The notes: a model not told the origin generated them from the sequence alone. Shown: positions 8,567 to 16,489, counted from the first letter of the stretch. The stretch is 25,827 nucleotides of DNA from CAKSXP01 sp964539115 (GCA_964539115.1 CAZIHY010000025.1:1-25827); one strand, 5' to 3'. Translations and numbers: made by a program.

Positions 8567-9298
8567 ATGGAAAACACCGTTCTTGAGGTCAAAAACCTCT
8601 CCGTCTGGTATAAGGACAGCAGCGTTATCGGCAAATCCACGCGCTTTCAGGCGCTGCACGACATAAGCTTTTCCGTCCGACAGGGCGAGATTCTCGGTCT
8701 TGTCGGCGAGTCCGGCTGCGGCAAGACGACGCTGACCAAGGCCATTCTCGGCATGCAGAAGGACATAAAGGGCGAGATCGTCCACTACACCAAGCGCCCG
8801 CAGATGGTCTTTCAGGACCCCTTCGGCTCACTGAACCCAGCCAAGACCATCGGCTGGATAGTTGAGGAGCCGCTGCGTGTTTTCGGGAAATACGCAGCGG
8901 CGGAGCGCAAAAAGCGCGTTTTGGACATGCTTGAGCGGGTGGGTCTCGGCGCGGAGTACGCCGGCCGCAAGCCGCGCGAACTCTCCGGAGGCCAGCGCCA
9001 GCGCGTCTCGATCGCCGTTGCGCTTATCCAGCGGCCGAAATTTATCATAGCGGACGAGCCGGTCTCCGCGCTCGACGTCACGATACAGTCGCAGATACTT
9101 GACCTGCTGATCGAGCTGCGCCGCGAACTGGATCTGAGCTATCTTTTCATCTCGCACGATTTGAACGTCATCTACCAGCTCTGCGACCAGGTCATGGTCA
9201 TGAAAGAAGGCCGTATCGTCGAACGCGGCTCTGTCGACGACATCTTCGACCACCCGCAGCACGAATATACAAAAAAGCTCATATCCGCGCTCGATTGA
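8567..9298 (+). CDS. ABC transporter ATP-binding protein, OppF/DppF/NikE type
   Basis: This is the second ATPase, expected to pair with the preceding one to energise import. Walker A GESGCGKT lies at residues 47-54, the Q-loop at MVFQDPFGSLNP, the ABC signature LSGGQRQRVS near 138, Walker B FIIADEPVSALD near 159-170 and the switch His in ISHDLN. The protein ends at HEYTKKLISALD, giving 243 residues, without the C-terminal oligopeptide extension. It begins two bases after the previous stop. It is the last gene of the operon, which ends at the hairpin terminator at 9307-9345. Confidence 0.94.
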   Translation: MENTVLEVKNLSVWYKDSSVIGKSTRFQALHDISFSVRQGEILGLVGESGCGKTTLTKAILGMQKDIKGEIVHYTKRPQMVFQDPFGSLNPAKTIGWIVEEPLRVFGKYAAAERKKRVLDMLERVGLGAEYAGRKPRELSGGQRQRVSIAVALIQRPKFIIADEPVSALDVTIQSQILDLLIELRRELDLSYLFISHDLNVIYQLCDQVMVMKEGRIVERGSVDDIFDHPQHEYTKKLISALD

Positions 9299-9306
9299 GC
9301 GCAGAC

Positions 9307-9345
9307 AAAACGCCAAGCAAAAGTTGTCTTTTGCTTGGCGTTTTT
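9307..9345. terminator. Bidirectional intrinsic terminator between convergent genes
   Basis: A 17-base perfect stem (9307-9323 with 9328-9344) surrounds a TTGT loop. The stem has CGCCAAGC at its core and is bounded by A-run and T-run on either side, so it can terminate transcription in both directions. It sits between the importer operon (plus) and the DUF3784 gene (minus), exactly where two convergent units meet. Confidence 0.92.
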
Positions 9346-9380
9346 CATGTAATGCCGGCGGAATAATTCACGGATCAGTT

Positions 9381-9692
9381 TTACAGCTTAAACCGGTTTC
9401 CGGTTTTCGCATAAACGATCCCTATAACAGTGATGATGATTACAAGTCCGATACCTATCCAACAAAGCAGGCTGCTTTCAAAGACCGCGCTCACGGCGAT
9501 GATAAGCAGGCAGTCGGCAAACAGAAACATTAACCTTCCCATAAATTTGCACAGCGCCTTTTTGTCATACTGCGCCTTTTTCGACGGGGACATCGTGTTG
9601 TACCCTGCGATCAGCCATGCGCCTTTCCCGCAGAAGAAAACGATCCCCAAAATAAGAAAAAGAGCAGCTATGATTAAATATACAACGGCCAT
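9381..9692 (-). CDS. Small DUF3784-family membrane protein
   Basis: This 103-residue protein has an N-terminal membrane helix (about residues 3-20), a central conserved-looking segment GKGAWLIAGYNTMS with YDKKALCKFMG (about 23-51), then two further hydrophobic helices. The pattern matches the DUF3784 family of small clostridial membrane proteins, whose function is unknown. A GGGAGGGAAC ribosome-binding site precedes ATG 9692, and a sigma-A promoter lies at 9725-9753, so the gene is probably monocistronic. It is convergent with the importer operon and they share a terminator. Confidence 0.8.
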   Translation of the reverse strand: MAVVYLIIAALFLILGIVFFCGKGAWLIAGYNTMSPSKKAQYDKKALCKFMGRLMFLFADCLLIIAVSAVFESSLLCWIGIGLVIIITVIGIVYAKTGNRFKL

Positions 9693-9724
9693 AGTCTGTT
9701 CCCTCCCTCAGATATTGTATTTAC

Positions 9725-9753
9725 ATTATACGATATCTTCCGCCTTTTGTACA
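9725..9753 (-). promoter_or_regulatory. Sigma-A-type promoter for the DUF3784 gene
   Basis: On the minus strand TGTACA (9753-9748), a 17-base spacer and TATAAT (9730-9725) lie 33 bases upstream of the start codon. The -10 is perfect; the -35 matches four of six positions. Confidence 0.65.
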
Positions 9754-9819
9754 GTTCGCAGAGAAGCGGTTTTTTGCGGTGGCCGCTTTCTGTTTCAGGC
9801 CGGTATTAGATGGACTTCA

Positions 9820-10593
9820 TTATATAATATCCATCCCGCCGTCTGCGGTCACGACATTTCCGTTCACATACATGCTCTCCTCTGAGCAGAGCCATAAAAC
9901 GACCCGCGCAACATCTTCGGGCTTGCGGAAATCGGGCTTCGGACCGTCCCTCTCATCCGCCTCCGGAGCTTTGCCGAACATGCGGTCAGCCATGCCTGTT
10001 CCGAGCGTCGGGCCCGGGCACACAACGTTGCAGCGTATGCCCGCGTCGCGGTTCTCACAGGCGGCTGCCTTTGTAAGCTGTATGAGCCCCGCCTTCGCCG
10101 GACCATATGCGCCGAAGCCAGGCATCGCCTTCACCCCCGCCGTGGAAGCGGTGTTGACGATGCAGCCAAAGCCCTGCCCGCGCATGACGCGCATTTCATG
10201 TTTCATGCACAGGAAAACGCCCTTGCAGTCAACGTCCATGACCCAATCCCAGTCATGCTCCGTGACCTCAGTCAGCGGAGCGAGCGGTATAGTGACTCCG
10301 TCGGGACCGACTCCCGCGTTGTTGAAGGCAAAATCTATCCTGCCGAAAGCGTCGACAGCGGCTTTGACCATTGCCTCGACGTCCGCCTCCACCCGAACGT
10401 CGCAGCGCAGGCCAATGGCTCCAACGCCATATTCAGCCCTTATCTGCTCCGCGAGGGCCTGTGCCTTGTCGATGATCGTGGACGTCGCAATTACAACATT
10501 CGCGCCTTCGGCGGCAAACATCAGCGCTGTGGTCTTTCCGATACCGGAGGCTCCTCCGGTCACTATCGCGGTTTTTCCTTCAAATCTCTTCAT
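9820..10593 (-). CDS. Short-chain dehydrogenase/reductase (classical SDR)
   Basis: This is a cytoplasmic NAD(P)-dependent oxidoreductase. The nucleotide-binding motif TGGASGIG lies at residues 12-19, the NNAG motif at 91-94, the catalytic Ser in NTAS at 150, and the YGPAK catalytic pair Tyr163/Lys167. The C-terminal NVVTADGG motif is present. The length (257 residues) is standard. TAAGGAGC precedes ATG 10593. The absence of an acidic residue in the usual position after the second strand (VVIATST) hints at NADP rather than NAD, but this is weak. Substrate is not predictable: no pathway genes are nearby. Confidence 0.9.
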   Translation of the reverse strand: MKRFEGKTAIVTGGASGIGKTTALMFAAEGANVVIATSTIIDKAQALAEQIRAEYGVGAIGLRCDVRVEADVEAMVKAAVDAFGRIDFAFNNAGVGPDGVTIPLAPLTEVTEHDWDWVMDVDCKGVFLCMKHEMRVMRGQGFGCIVNTASTAGVKAMPGFGAYGPAKAGLIQLTKAAACENRDAGIRCNVVCPGPTLGTGMADRMFGKAPEADERDGPKPDFRKPEDVARVVLWLCSEESMYVNGNVVTADGGMDII

Positions 10594-10646
10594 AAAAAGC
10601 GCTCCTTATAAATTATGATCCTTCCGTCCTTACTGAGCATAGTGCT

Positions 10647-10669
10647 AAGGCTCCCCGCCGGGGAGCCTT
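10647..10669. terminator. Strong stem-loop between rnhA and the SDR gene
   Basis: AAGGCTCCCC (10647-10656) and GGGGAGCCTT (10660-10669) pair perfectly around a GCC loop. It lies just downstream of rnhA and upstream of the SDR ribosome-binding site, so it probably ends or attenuates rnhA transcription. The T-rich flank is on the plus-strand side; on the minus strand no T-run follows, so efficiency for rnhA is uncertain. Confidence 0.6.
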
Positions 10670-10686
10670 TATTCCTGTATACGGGT

Positions 10687-11124
10687 TCATCCCGCATATT
10701 TGTCCCTTTGCGCAACGGCAAGCTTGTCGCAGCGGTTGTTGTTTTCGTTGTCGGCGTGACCCTTGACCCAGTGCAGGCGCACATCATGCGTCTGCATGAG
10801 CGCGTCCAGCTCCTTCCATAGGTCAATGTTTTTAAGCTCCCCGCCCTTGCGCTTCCAGTTTTTCTTTTTCCAGCCGGCGAGCCAGCCTTCATTTATCGCC
10901 TTTTCAATATATTGCGAATCGGTGTAAAGCTCGACAATGCAAGGTTCCTTGAGCGCGGACAGCGCGTTTATCGCGCCGAGCAGCTCCATGCGGTTGTTGG
11001 TCGTCTCCTTTTCGCCGCCTGACATCTCCCGCCGGTGGCCGTTATATTCGAGGATCGCGCCCCAGCCGCCCGGTCCGGGGTTGCCCGAGCAGGCGCCATC
11101 GGTGTAGATAGTAACTGTTTTCAT
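10687..11124 (-). CDS. rnhA: Ribonuclease HI
   Basis: This enzyme cleaves the RNA strand of RNA-DNA hybrids, removing R-loops and primer remnants. The frame opens at 11184, but ATG 11124 is the right start: it follows AAGGA and gives MKTVTIYTDGACSGNPG, the usual N-terminus. The catalytic set is complete: Asp9 (YTDGA), Glu47 (TNNRMELL), Asp69 (YTDSQY), His123 and Asp133 (WVKGHADN..NNRCDKLA), each one position short of the E. coli numbering. Its length, 145 residues, is typical of a stand-alone bacterial RNase HI. The N-terminal hybrid-binding domain of RNase H1-type proteins is absent. Confidence 0.96.
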   Translation of the reverse strand: MKTVTIYTDGACSGNPGPGGWGAILEYNGHRREMSGGEKETTNNRMELLGAINALSALKEPCIVELYTDSQYIEKAINEGWLAGWKKKNWKRKGGELKNIDLWKELDALMQTHDVRLHWVKGHADNENNNRCDKLAVAQRDKYAG

Positions 11125-11168
11125 AGAGTTCCTTTCGGGGAGATCATGGATTTTTTCTGTTGCTGTTA

Positions 11169-11360
11169 TTAAACCGGGATCCATTTCCGGGGGACATACT
11201 TTTCCGCCTGTCCGGAAAAGTATACAAGGTGTGTGTTTTTTGGTAACTATTCTTGCACAAGCAAGAATAGTTACCCTCGTGGAGCAGAAAGCAGTTTATC
11301 TATAGCATCAGACTTAACTGGGAAAAGTATGAGCTTGATTAAGCAAAACAAAAATCAAAG
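11169..11360. repeat. Intergenic hairpin repeat, copy A (longest)
   Basis: It fills most of the 230-base space between the SHOCT gene stop and rnhA. It begins TTAAACCGG, like copies B and C (TTAAACTGG or TAAACTGG). It contains two hairpins: an 11-base perfect stem at 11196-11206/11213-11223 and a 15-base perfect stem at 11242-11256/11261-11275 with an ACAA loop. The core CCTCGTGGAGCA and an A-rich tail with AAGCAAAACAAAAATC follow. The tail reaches the stop codon of the SHOCT gene. No protein is encoded. Confidence 0.7.
11242..11275. repeat. 15-bp perfect hairpin inside repeat A
   Basis: GGTAACTATTCTTGC pairs with GCAAGAATAGTTACC around ACAA. The same hairpin appears in copy B at 16393-16426 with paired changes in both arms. 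Confidence 0.85.
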
Positions 11361-11732
11361 ACTTCTTATGATTTCTTCCCGTTTTTTCTCATATTCCTCC
11401 CGGGTAATAAGCCCGCCGTCGAGCAGCTCCTGAAGCTGCCGCAGGCGCTTTTCCGCGCCGGAGCCATCCATCTCAGGGGAAGAATAACCGTCCGGGCGCG
11501 GTGAAGGCGCGTTTTCGCCCTCTTCCTCGATATTTATCTCCGGCCCGATGTACTTTTTTCCGAACGCCTGATAAAAATTCATAACGGTGATGACAACAGC
11601 AATAAGAGTCCATAAAATGCCGAAATTCGGTATCGCGACAAATATGCCTATCAGGACAAATATGATACCCACAGCCCCGGAAAACACGGATTGGCTCTTA
11701 TTGGGGCGGTATGTGATACGTCTTCTTCTCAT
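11355..11732 (-). CDS. Small two-helix membrane protein with C-terminal SHOCT domain
   Basis: The 125-residue protein has a basic N-terminus (MRRRRITYRPNKS), two adjacent membrane helices (about residues 16-34 and 39-55), an acidic/Pro-rich linker and a C-terminal SHOCT domain (about 94-125: EKRLRQLQELLDGGLITREEYEKK). SHOCT is a short oligomerisation-type helical domain found at the ends of many small membrane proteins; function here is unknown. AAGGAG precedes ATG 11732. It lies 58 bases after gyrA on the same strand and may be expressed by readthrough. Confidence 0.85.
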   Translation of the reverse strand: MRRRRITYRPNKSQSVFSGAVGIIFVLIGIFVAIPNFGILWTLIAVVITVMNFYQAFGKKYIGPEINIEEEGENAPSPRPDGYSSPEMDGSGAEKRLRQLQELLDGGLITREEYEKKREEIIRSL

Positions 11733-11758
11733 GAGATTCTCCTTTGCGCAGAGATATT

Positions 11759-11782
11759 GGGGCCGGTTATTTCATCGGCCCC
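11759..11782 (-). terminator. GC-rich stem-loop after gyrA
   Basis: GGGGCCG (11759-11765) and CGGCCCC (11776-11782) pair around a ten-base loop, nine bases beyond the gyrA stop. On the minus strand no T-run follows, so it may be a weak or Rho-assisted terminator or a 3'-end stabiliser. Confidence 0.5.
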
Positions 11783-11790
11783 GATAAAAT

Positions 11791-14319
11791 TTATTCCTCC
11801 GCCGTTTCGGCGTCTCCCTCACCGGCCTCGGCCTCCACGCTATCCTCTCTGACAGTCCTTGCAATGGAGATGAGCTTTGCTCCGTTGTTCAGGCGCATGA
11901 GCCTTACGCCCTGTGTCGCACGGGAGTATATGGAGATCGTATCCGCCGCAACGCGGATTATGGTCCCGTCGTCAGAGATCATGAGGATATCGTCTCCGTC
12001 AGAGACGACCTTGACGTCCGCGACCTTTCCCGTCTTTTCAGTTATGTTATAGTTCTTCATGCCCATACCGCCGCGGTGCTGGGGACCTCCGCCGCCGCGG
12101 ATATAGTCCTCCAGCGGCGTGCGTTTACCATAGCCGTTCTCGGTTACTGACAACAGGCAGCCGTTTTCGCGCGTACTTGCCGCGCCGACGCAGTAGTCGC
12201 CGTCGCGCAGCTTGATGCCGCGCACGCCGGTCGCGTCGCGTCCCATCGGTCGTACGTCCGTCTCGGCAAAGCAGATGGCATAGCCGTCATGAGTTGCGAT
12301 GAGAATATTCTGTTTTCCGTCGGTCTGGCGTACGGATATGAGTTCGTCTCCGTCGTCGAGGTGCAGCGCGCGGATGCCGGTGTTGCGGATATTTTTCAGC
12401 GCGCTGACCTGCATGCGCTTGACAGTGCCGTTCCTGGTCACGAAAACGAGGAACTCATTTTCATCCGCAAGGTCGCGTGTGTGTATCATCGCGCTAACCT
12501 TCTCTCCGGACTCGACCGGTATCACATTCACTATATTCGTGCCTTTGGCATTTCTGCCCGCCTCCGGGATATGATAGCCCTTCTTGCGGTAAACACGTCC
12601 GTAGTTCGTGAAGAAAAGGATATAATCATGCGTCGACGCCGTGAACACGGTCTCAACGTAATCCTCCTCCTTCGTCGCCATGGCGCGAATCCCCTTTCCG
12701 CCGCGGCGCTGAGTGCTGTATTCGCTGGTCGGCAGGCGCTTGATATAGCCGTCGTGCGTCAGCGTGAATACACAGTTCTCCTCCGCTATCAGATCCTCAA
12801 GGTCGATCTCATTTTCGACGTCCTGTATCTCTGTGCGGCGCTTGTCGCCGAATTTATCGCGTATCGCGGTAAGCTCGTCCTTCAAAACTTCGCGCAGCAT
12901 CTCCTCGGAGGACAAAAGCTCATTGTAATAGGCGATCTTCTCCTCGAGCTCCTTGTACTCATTTTCGAGCTTCTCGCGGTCAAGACCCTGCAGGGCCTTC
13001 AGGCGCATATCGAGTATCGCCTGGGCCTGCACTTCGTCAAGGCCGAAACGCTGCATAAGGCGTTCCTTCGCGTCGTCATAGCTGGTCCTGATTATGTGTA
13101 TGACCTCGTCTATGTTGTCCTGCGCGATTATGAGGCCCTCGAGCAGATGGGCGCGTTCCTTCGCCTTGCGAAGGTCATATTTTGTGCGGCGGATTATGAC
13201 CTCCTCCTGGAAGGAGATATACTCGTCGAGAATGTGGCGCAGGGAAAGTATCCTCGGCTGGGTCTGGTTCTGCACCAGCGCGAGCATGATTATGGAAAAG
13301 TTCGATTGCAGAGAAGTCTGCATGAACAGCTTGTTCAAAACGACCTGAGCGTTGGCGTCGCGCTTGAGCTCGATCACGATTCGCATACCGTTGCGGTCGG
13401 TCTCGTCGCGCAGGTCGGATATGCCTTCGAGCCGTTTTTCCTTGACCTGTTCGGCAATGGTGCGGATAAGCTGGCGCTTATTGACCTGATACGGCAGCTC
13501 CGTGACGATGATGCGTGTGCGGTGGTCGCGTCCGAACTCTTCGAATTCGGTGCGCGCGCGGACTACGACCTTGCCGCGGCCTGTGGCGTAGGCCTGGCGT
13601 ATGCCGGATCGTCCCATGATTATGCCGCGGGTCGGGAAATCGGGGCCCTGGATATGCTGCATGAGGTCGGAAAGAGTCGCCTCCGGGTTCTCAAGGATGC
13701 AGATGCAGGCATTTATGACCTCTGTGAGGTTATGCGGCGGAATATTGGTCGCCATACCGACGGCGATACCGCTCGAGCCGTTGACCAGAAGGTTCGGAAA
13801 CCGCGAGGGCAGCACGCGCGGCTCTTTGCGGCTCTCGTCGAAGTTGGGGTCCCAATCTACGGTATCTTTGCCGATGTCGCGCAGCATCTCGTCCGCGATC
13901 TTGGACATTCTCGCCTCGGTGTATCGGTAAGCGGCAGGGGGGTCGCCGTCGACAGAACCGAAGTTACCGTGACCGTCGACGAGCATATAACGCATGGAAA
14001 AGTCCTGCGCAAGGCGGACCATCGCATCATAAACGGAGGCGTCGCCGTGGGGATGGTAACGTCCGAGAACGTCACCGACGCAGGTCGCACTCTTTTTAAA
14101 AGGCTTGTCCGAGGTAAGACCGTCCTCATACATTGCATAGAGTATGCGGCGGTGTACGGGCTTGAGCCCGTCGCGTACGTCAGGCAGCGCACGTCCGACT
14201 ATAACGCTCATCGCATAGTCGATGTAGCTGTTCTGCATTTCGCTGACAAGCTCGGATTCCGTTATGACCTGATTTGGAAAGGCGATATCCTCGGGCTTGT
14301 AATCTCTGTTATGTGCCAT
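11791..14319 (-). CDS. gyrA: DNA gyrase subunit A
   Basis: This is the breakage-reunion subunit of the type IIA topoisomerase that introduces negative supercoils, working as A2B2 with GyrB. The 842 residues include the N-terminal signature SYIDYAMSVIVGRALPDVRDGLKPVHRRILYAM, with the winged-helix and tower regions after it. The catalytic Tyr is residue 133 in AAYRYTEARMSK. The GyrA-box QRRGGKG at 537-543 distinguishes it from ParC. Beta-pinwheel repeats and a very acidic C-terminus follow. AAGGAG precedes ATG 14319; 42 bases separate it from gyrB. The quinolone-pocket residue equivalent to E. coli Ser83 is Ala94 here (HGDASVYD). Confidence 0.98.
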   Translation of the reverse strand: MAHNRDYKPEDIAFPNQVITESELVSEMQNSYIDYAMSVIVGRALPDVRDGLKPVHRRILYAMYEDGLTSDKPFKKSATCVGDVLGRYHPHGDASVYDAMVRLAQDFSMRYMLVDGHGNFGSVDGDPPAAYRYTEARMSKIADEMLRDIGKDTVDWDPNFDESRKEPRVLPSRFPNLLVNGSSGIAVGMATNIPPHNLTEVINACICILENPEATLSDLMQHIQGPDFPTRGIIMGRSGIRQAYATGRGKVVVRARTEFEEFGRDHRTRIIVTELPYQVNKRQLIRTIAEQVKEKRLEGISDLRDETDRNGMRIVIELKRDANAQVVLNKLFMQTSLQSNFSIIMLALVQNQTQPRILSLRHILDEYISFQEEVIIRRTKYDLRKAKERAHLLEGLIIAQDNIDEVIHIIRTSYDDAKERLMQRFGLDEVQAQAILDMRLKALQGLDREKLENEYKELEEKIAYYNELLSSEEMLREVLKDELTAIRDKFGDKRRTEIQDVENEIDLEDLIAEENCVFTLTHDGYIKRLPTSEYSTQRRGGKGIRAMATKEEDYVETVFTASTHDYILFFTNYGRVYRKKGYHIPEAGRNAKGTNIVNVIPVESGEKVSAMIHTRDLADENEFLVFVTRNGTVKRMQVSALKNIRNTGIRALHLDDGDELISVRQTDGKQNILIATHDGYAICFAETDVRPMGRDATGVRGIKLRDGDYCVGAASTRENGCLLSVTENGYGKRTPLEDYIRGGGGPQHRGGMGMKNYNITEKTGKVADVKVVSDGDDILMISDDGTIIRVAADTISIYSRATQGVRLMRLNNGAKLISIARTVREDSVEAEAGEGDAETAEE

Positions 14320-14361
14320 TTATTTTTCTCCTTTTTGGAGTATTATCTTTAAAGAAAAAAT

Positions 14362-16311
14362 TTAAATATCCAGATTTACAACATATTTCGCATTCTGCTC
14401 TATCCACTCGCGGCGCGGTTCGACCTCTTCACCCATGAGTATGGTGAACACCTCGTCCGCCTTTAGCACATCGTCGAGGGTTATGCGGCGCAGGGAGCGG
14501 GTCTCGGGGTTCATCGTCGTGTCCCAGAGCTCATGCGGGTCCATCTCGCCGAGGCCCTTAAAGCGGGATATATCGACCTTCGCATTGGGATTGTCCGCCC
14601 GCAGTTCAGCGGATATCCGGTCGCGCTCCGGGTCGGAATAGGCAACGCGCTGCGTTTTGCCCCGCGTCAGTTTATAAAGCGGCGGAACGGCGGAATAGAC
14701 ATATCCATTTTCGATCAGCGGCCGCATATACCGGAAGAAGAAGGTCAAAAGCAGCGTTCTTATATGGCTGCCGTCGACGTCCGCATCGGCCATTATGATG
14801 ATCTTGTGATATCTCAGTTTATCTATGTTGAATTCATCCCCGATACCCGCGCCGAGCGCGACTATCATCGGATAGAGCTTGTCGTTGCCGTAGATCTTAT
14901 CTGCGCGAGCCTTTTCGACGTTTAGCATTTTGCCCCACATGGACAGTATCGCCTGGAACCGGCTGTCGCGGCCCTGGATAGCGGAGCCTGCGGCGGAGTC
15001 GCCCTCGACGATATATATCTCGCACAGGCTCGGATCGCGCTCGTTGCAGTCCTGAAGCTTGTCCGGCATCTGACCGGACTCGAGCCCCGTCTTGCGGCGG
15101 ACGGATTCACGGGCCTTGCGCGCGGCCTCGCGTGCGCGGTTGGCCGTGAGCGCCTTTTCCAGAATAATTTTACCAACGGCGGGGTTTTCCTCAAGATATT
15201 CGTCCAGAGCGGAGGCGACGATGTTGTTTACAAGCGTTCTTATCTCGCTGTTTCCGAGCTTTGCCTTGGTCTGTCCCTCAAACTGTGCGTCTGTCAGCTT
15301 GACGGAAATGATGCATGTAAGACCCTCGCGGCAGTCTTCGCCTGAAACTTTATCGTCGTTTTTAAGAAGGTTCATGCGCTTGCCGTAGCTGTTGAGAGCG
15401 GTAGTCAGCGCACGCTTAAAACCCTCCTCATGCATGCCGCCCTCGGGCGTGTGTATGTTGTTGGCGAAGGACACTATTATCTCGTTGTAGCTGTCGTTAT
15501 ACTGCAAGGCTACCTCCGCAATAGAATCCTCGCGTTCACCGGACATGTAGATGACGTTTTCATGTATCGGCGTCTTGCTGCGGTTTATATACTGCACAAA
15601 CTCGCGGATACCGCCGGCATAGCACATGGAGTCAAAGCGGTCCTTTTCCTCCTTCTCGGCGGATTCAGGACGCTTATCCTCGATGGATATATGAAGTCCC
15701 GCATTGAGGAAAGCCTGCTCGCGCATTCTCGTATGCAGGGTCTCGTAATCATAAACCGTTTCCTCGAACATCTCGGGATCGGGCTTGAAGCGGACTATCG
15801 TTCCGGTTTTATCGGTCGTTCCGATTATTTTCATGTCCTGAGTTATATGGCCGCGGGAGAATTTCATCTCATAGATGTTTCCGTTTTTGTGGACCTGGAC
15901 CTCCAGCCACTCGGACAGGGCGTTTACGACAGAAGCGCCGACGCCGTGCAGACCTCCGGAAACTTTGTATCCTCCTCCGCCGAATTTGCCTCCGGCGTGC
16001 AGGACGGTATAAACGACCTCCAGCGCGGGCTTTCCGGTCTGTTCTTGTATATCAACGGGAATACCTCGGCCATTATCGGTTACCTTAATAATGTCGCCGG
16101 GTTCTATAACGACCTCTATTTTAGTGCAGTATCCGGCCAGAGCCTCGTCAATTGCGTTGTCGACTATCTCATATACGAGGTGATGAAGGCCGCTTGAGCT
16201 GGTTGAGCCGATATACATACCCGGCCTCTTGCGGACTGCTTCCAGTCCCTCGAGGACCTGAATTTGCGACGCGTCGTATTCCTGTGTTATCTTGTCGGTT
16301 ATCTCGGACAT
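14362..16311 (-). CDS. gyrB: DNA gyrase subunit B
   Basis: This is the ATPase subunit of gyrase. The GHKL ATPase domain shows VLEGLEAVRKRPGMYIGS, EIVDNAIDEALAGY, VTDNGRGIPV and GGLHGVGASVVNALS. The transducer follows, then the TOPRIM domain with EGDSAAGSA (near residue 437) and IIIMADADVDGSHIRTLLLTFFFR (about 485-510). The C-terminus carries RFKGLGEMDPHELWDTTMNPE. The 649-residue length is standard, with no insertion of the kind seen in proteobacterial GyrB. GGGAGAT precedes ATG 16311. Several residues of the quinolone-pocket segment differ from the usual pattern (Trp459 at the position of E. coli Lys447). Confidence 0.98.
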   Translation of the reverse strand: MSEITDKITQEYDASQIQVLEGLEAVRKRPGMYIGSTSSSGLHHLVYEIVDNAIDEALAGYCTKIEVVIEPGDIIKVTDNGRGIPVDIQEQTGKPALEVVYTVLHAGGKFGGGGYKVSGGLHGVGASVVNALSEWLEVQVHKNGNIYEMKFSRGHITQDMKIIGTTDKTGTIVRFKPDPEMFEETVYDYETLHTRMREQAFLNAGLHISIEDKRPESAEKEEKDRFDSMCYAGGIREFVQYINRSKTPIHENVIYMSGEREDSIAEVALQYNDSYNEIIVSFANNIHTPEGGMHEEGFKRALTTALNSYGKRMNLLKNDDKVSGEDCREGLTCIISVKLTDAQFEGQTKAKLGNSEIRTLVNNIVASALDEYLEENPAVGKIILEKALTANRAREAARKARESVRRKTGLESGQMPDKLQDCNERDPSLCEIYIVEGDSAAGSAIQGRDSRFQAILSMWGKMLNVEKARADKIYGNDKLYPMIVALGAGIGDEFNIDKLRYHKIIIMADADVDGSHIRTLLLTFFFRYMRPLIENGYVYSAVPPLYKLTRGKTQRVAYSDPERDRISAELRADNPNAKVDISRFKGLGEMDPHELWDTTMNPETRSLRRITLDDVLKADEVFTILMGEEVEPRREWIEQNAKYVVNLDI

Positions 16312-16370
16312 TTTTATCTCCCTTCCGGGTATTTTCTTGATTTTTCTTCTTTTTTAATCTGTTTTTATTC

Positions 16371-16486
16371 TAAACTGGTTTTCCGTCGGAGAGGTAATTT
16401 TTCCTGCACGAGCAAGAAAAATTACCCTGCGGAGCAAACCACATTGGTTTTGCAACAGGCAAAATAAAAAGCAAATGCAAATTATA
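16371..16486. repeat. Intergenic hairpin repeat, copy B
   Basis: It lies between remB and gyrB. It starts TAAACTGGTT and holds a 15-base hairpin (16393-16407/16412-16426, ACGA loop, one mismatch that is a G-U when read on the minus strand). The core CCTGCGGAGCAAA and the tail GCAACAGGCAAAATAAAAAGC run up to the remB stop. From 16422 onward it aligns to copy C at about five bases in six. Confidence 0.75.
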
Positions 16487-16489
16487 TCC

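Noticed and set aside
9779..10618. 279-codon plus-strand open frame opposite the SDR gene
   Set aside because: Ser/Pro/Ala-rich antisense translation; the SDR on the minus strand has full catalytic motifs.
11242..11275. Hairpin of repeat A as an ordinary Rho-independent terminator
   Set aside because: On the strand of transcription the stem is followed by A-rich, not T-rich, DNA, and the same hairpin recurs in another spacer, so a repeat element explains it better.
12289..14352. 687-codon open frame on the plus strand opposite gyrA
   Set aside because: It is the antisense shadow of gyrA; its translation has no family features and gyrA is certain.
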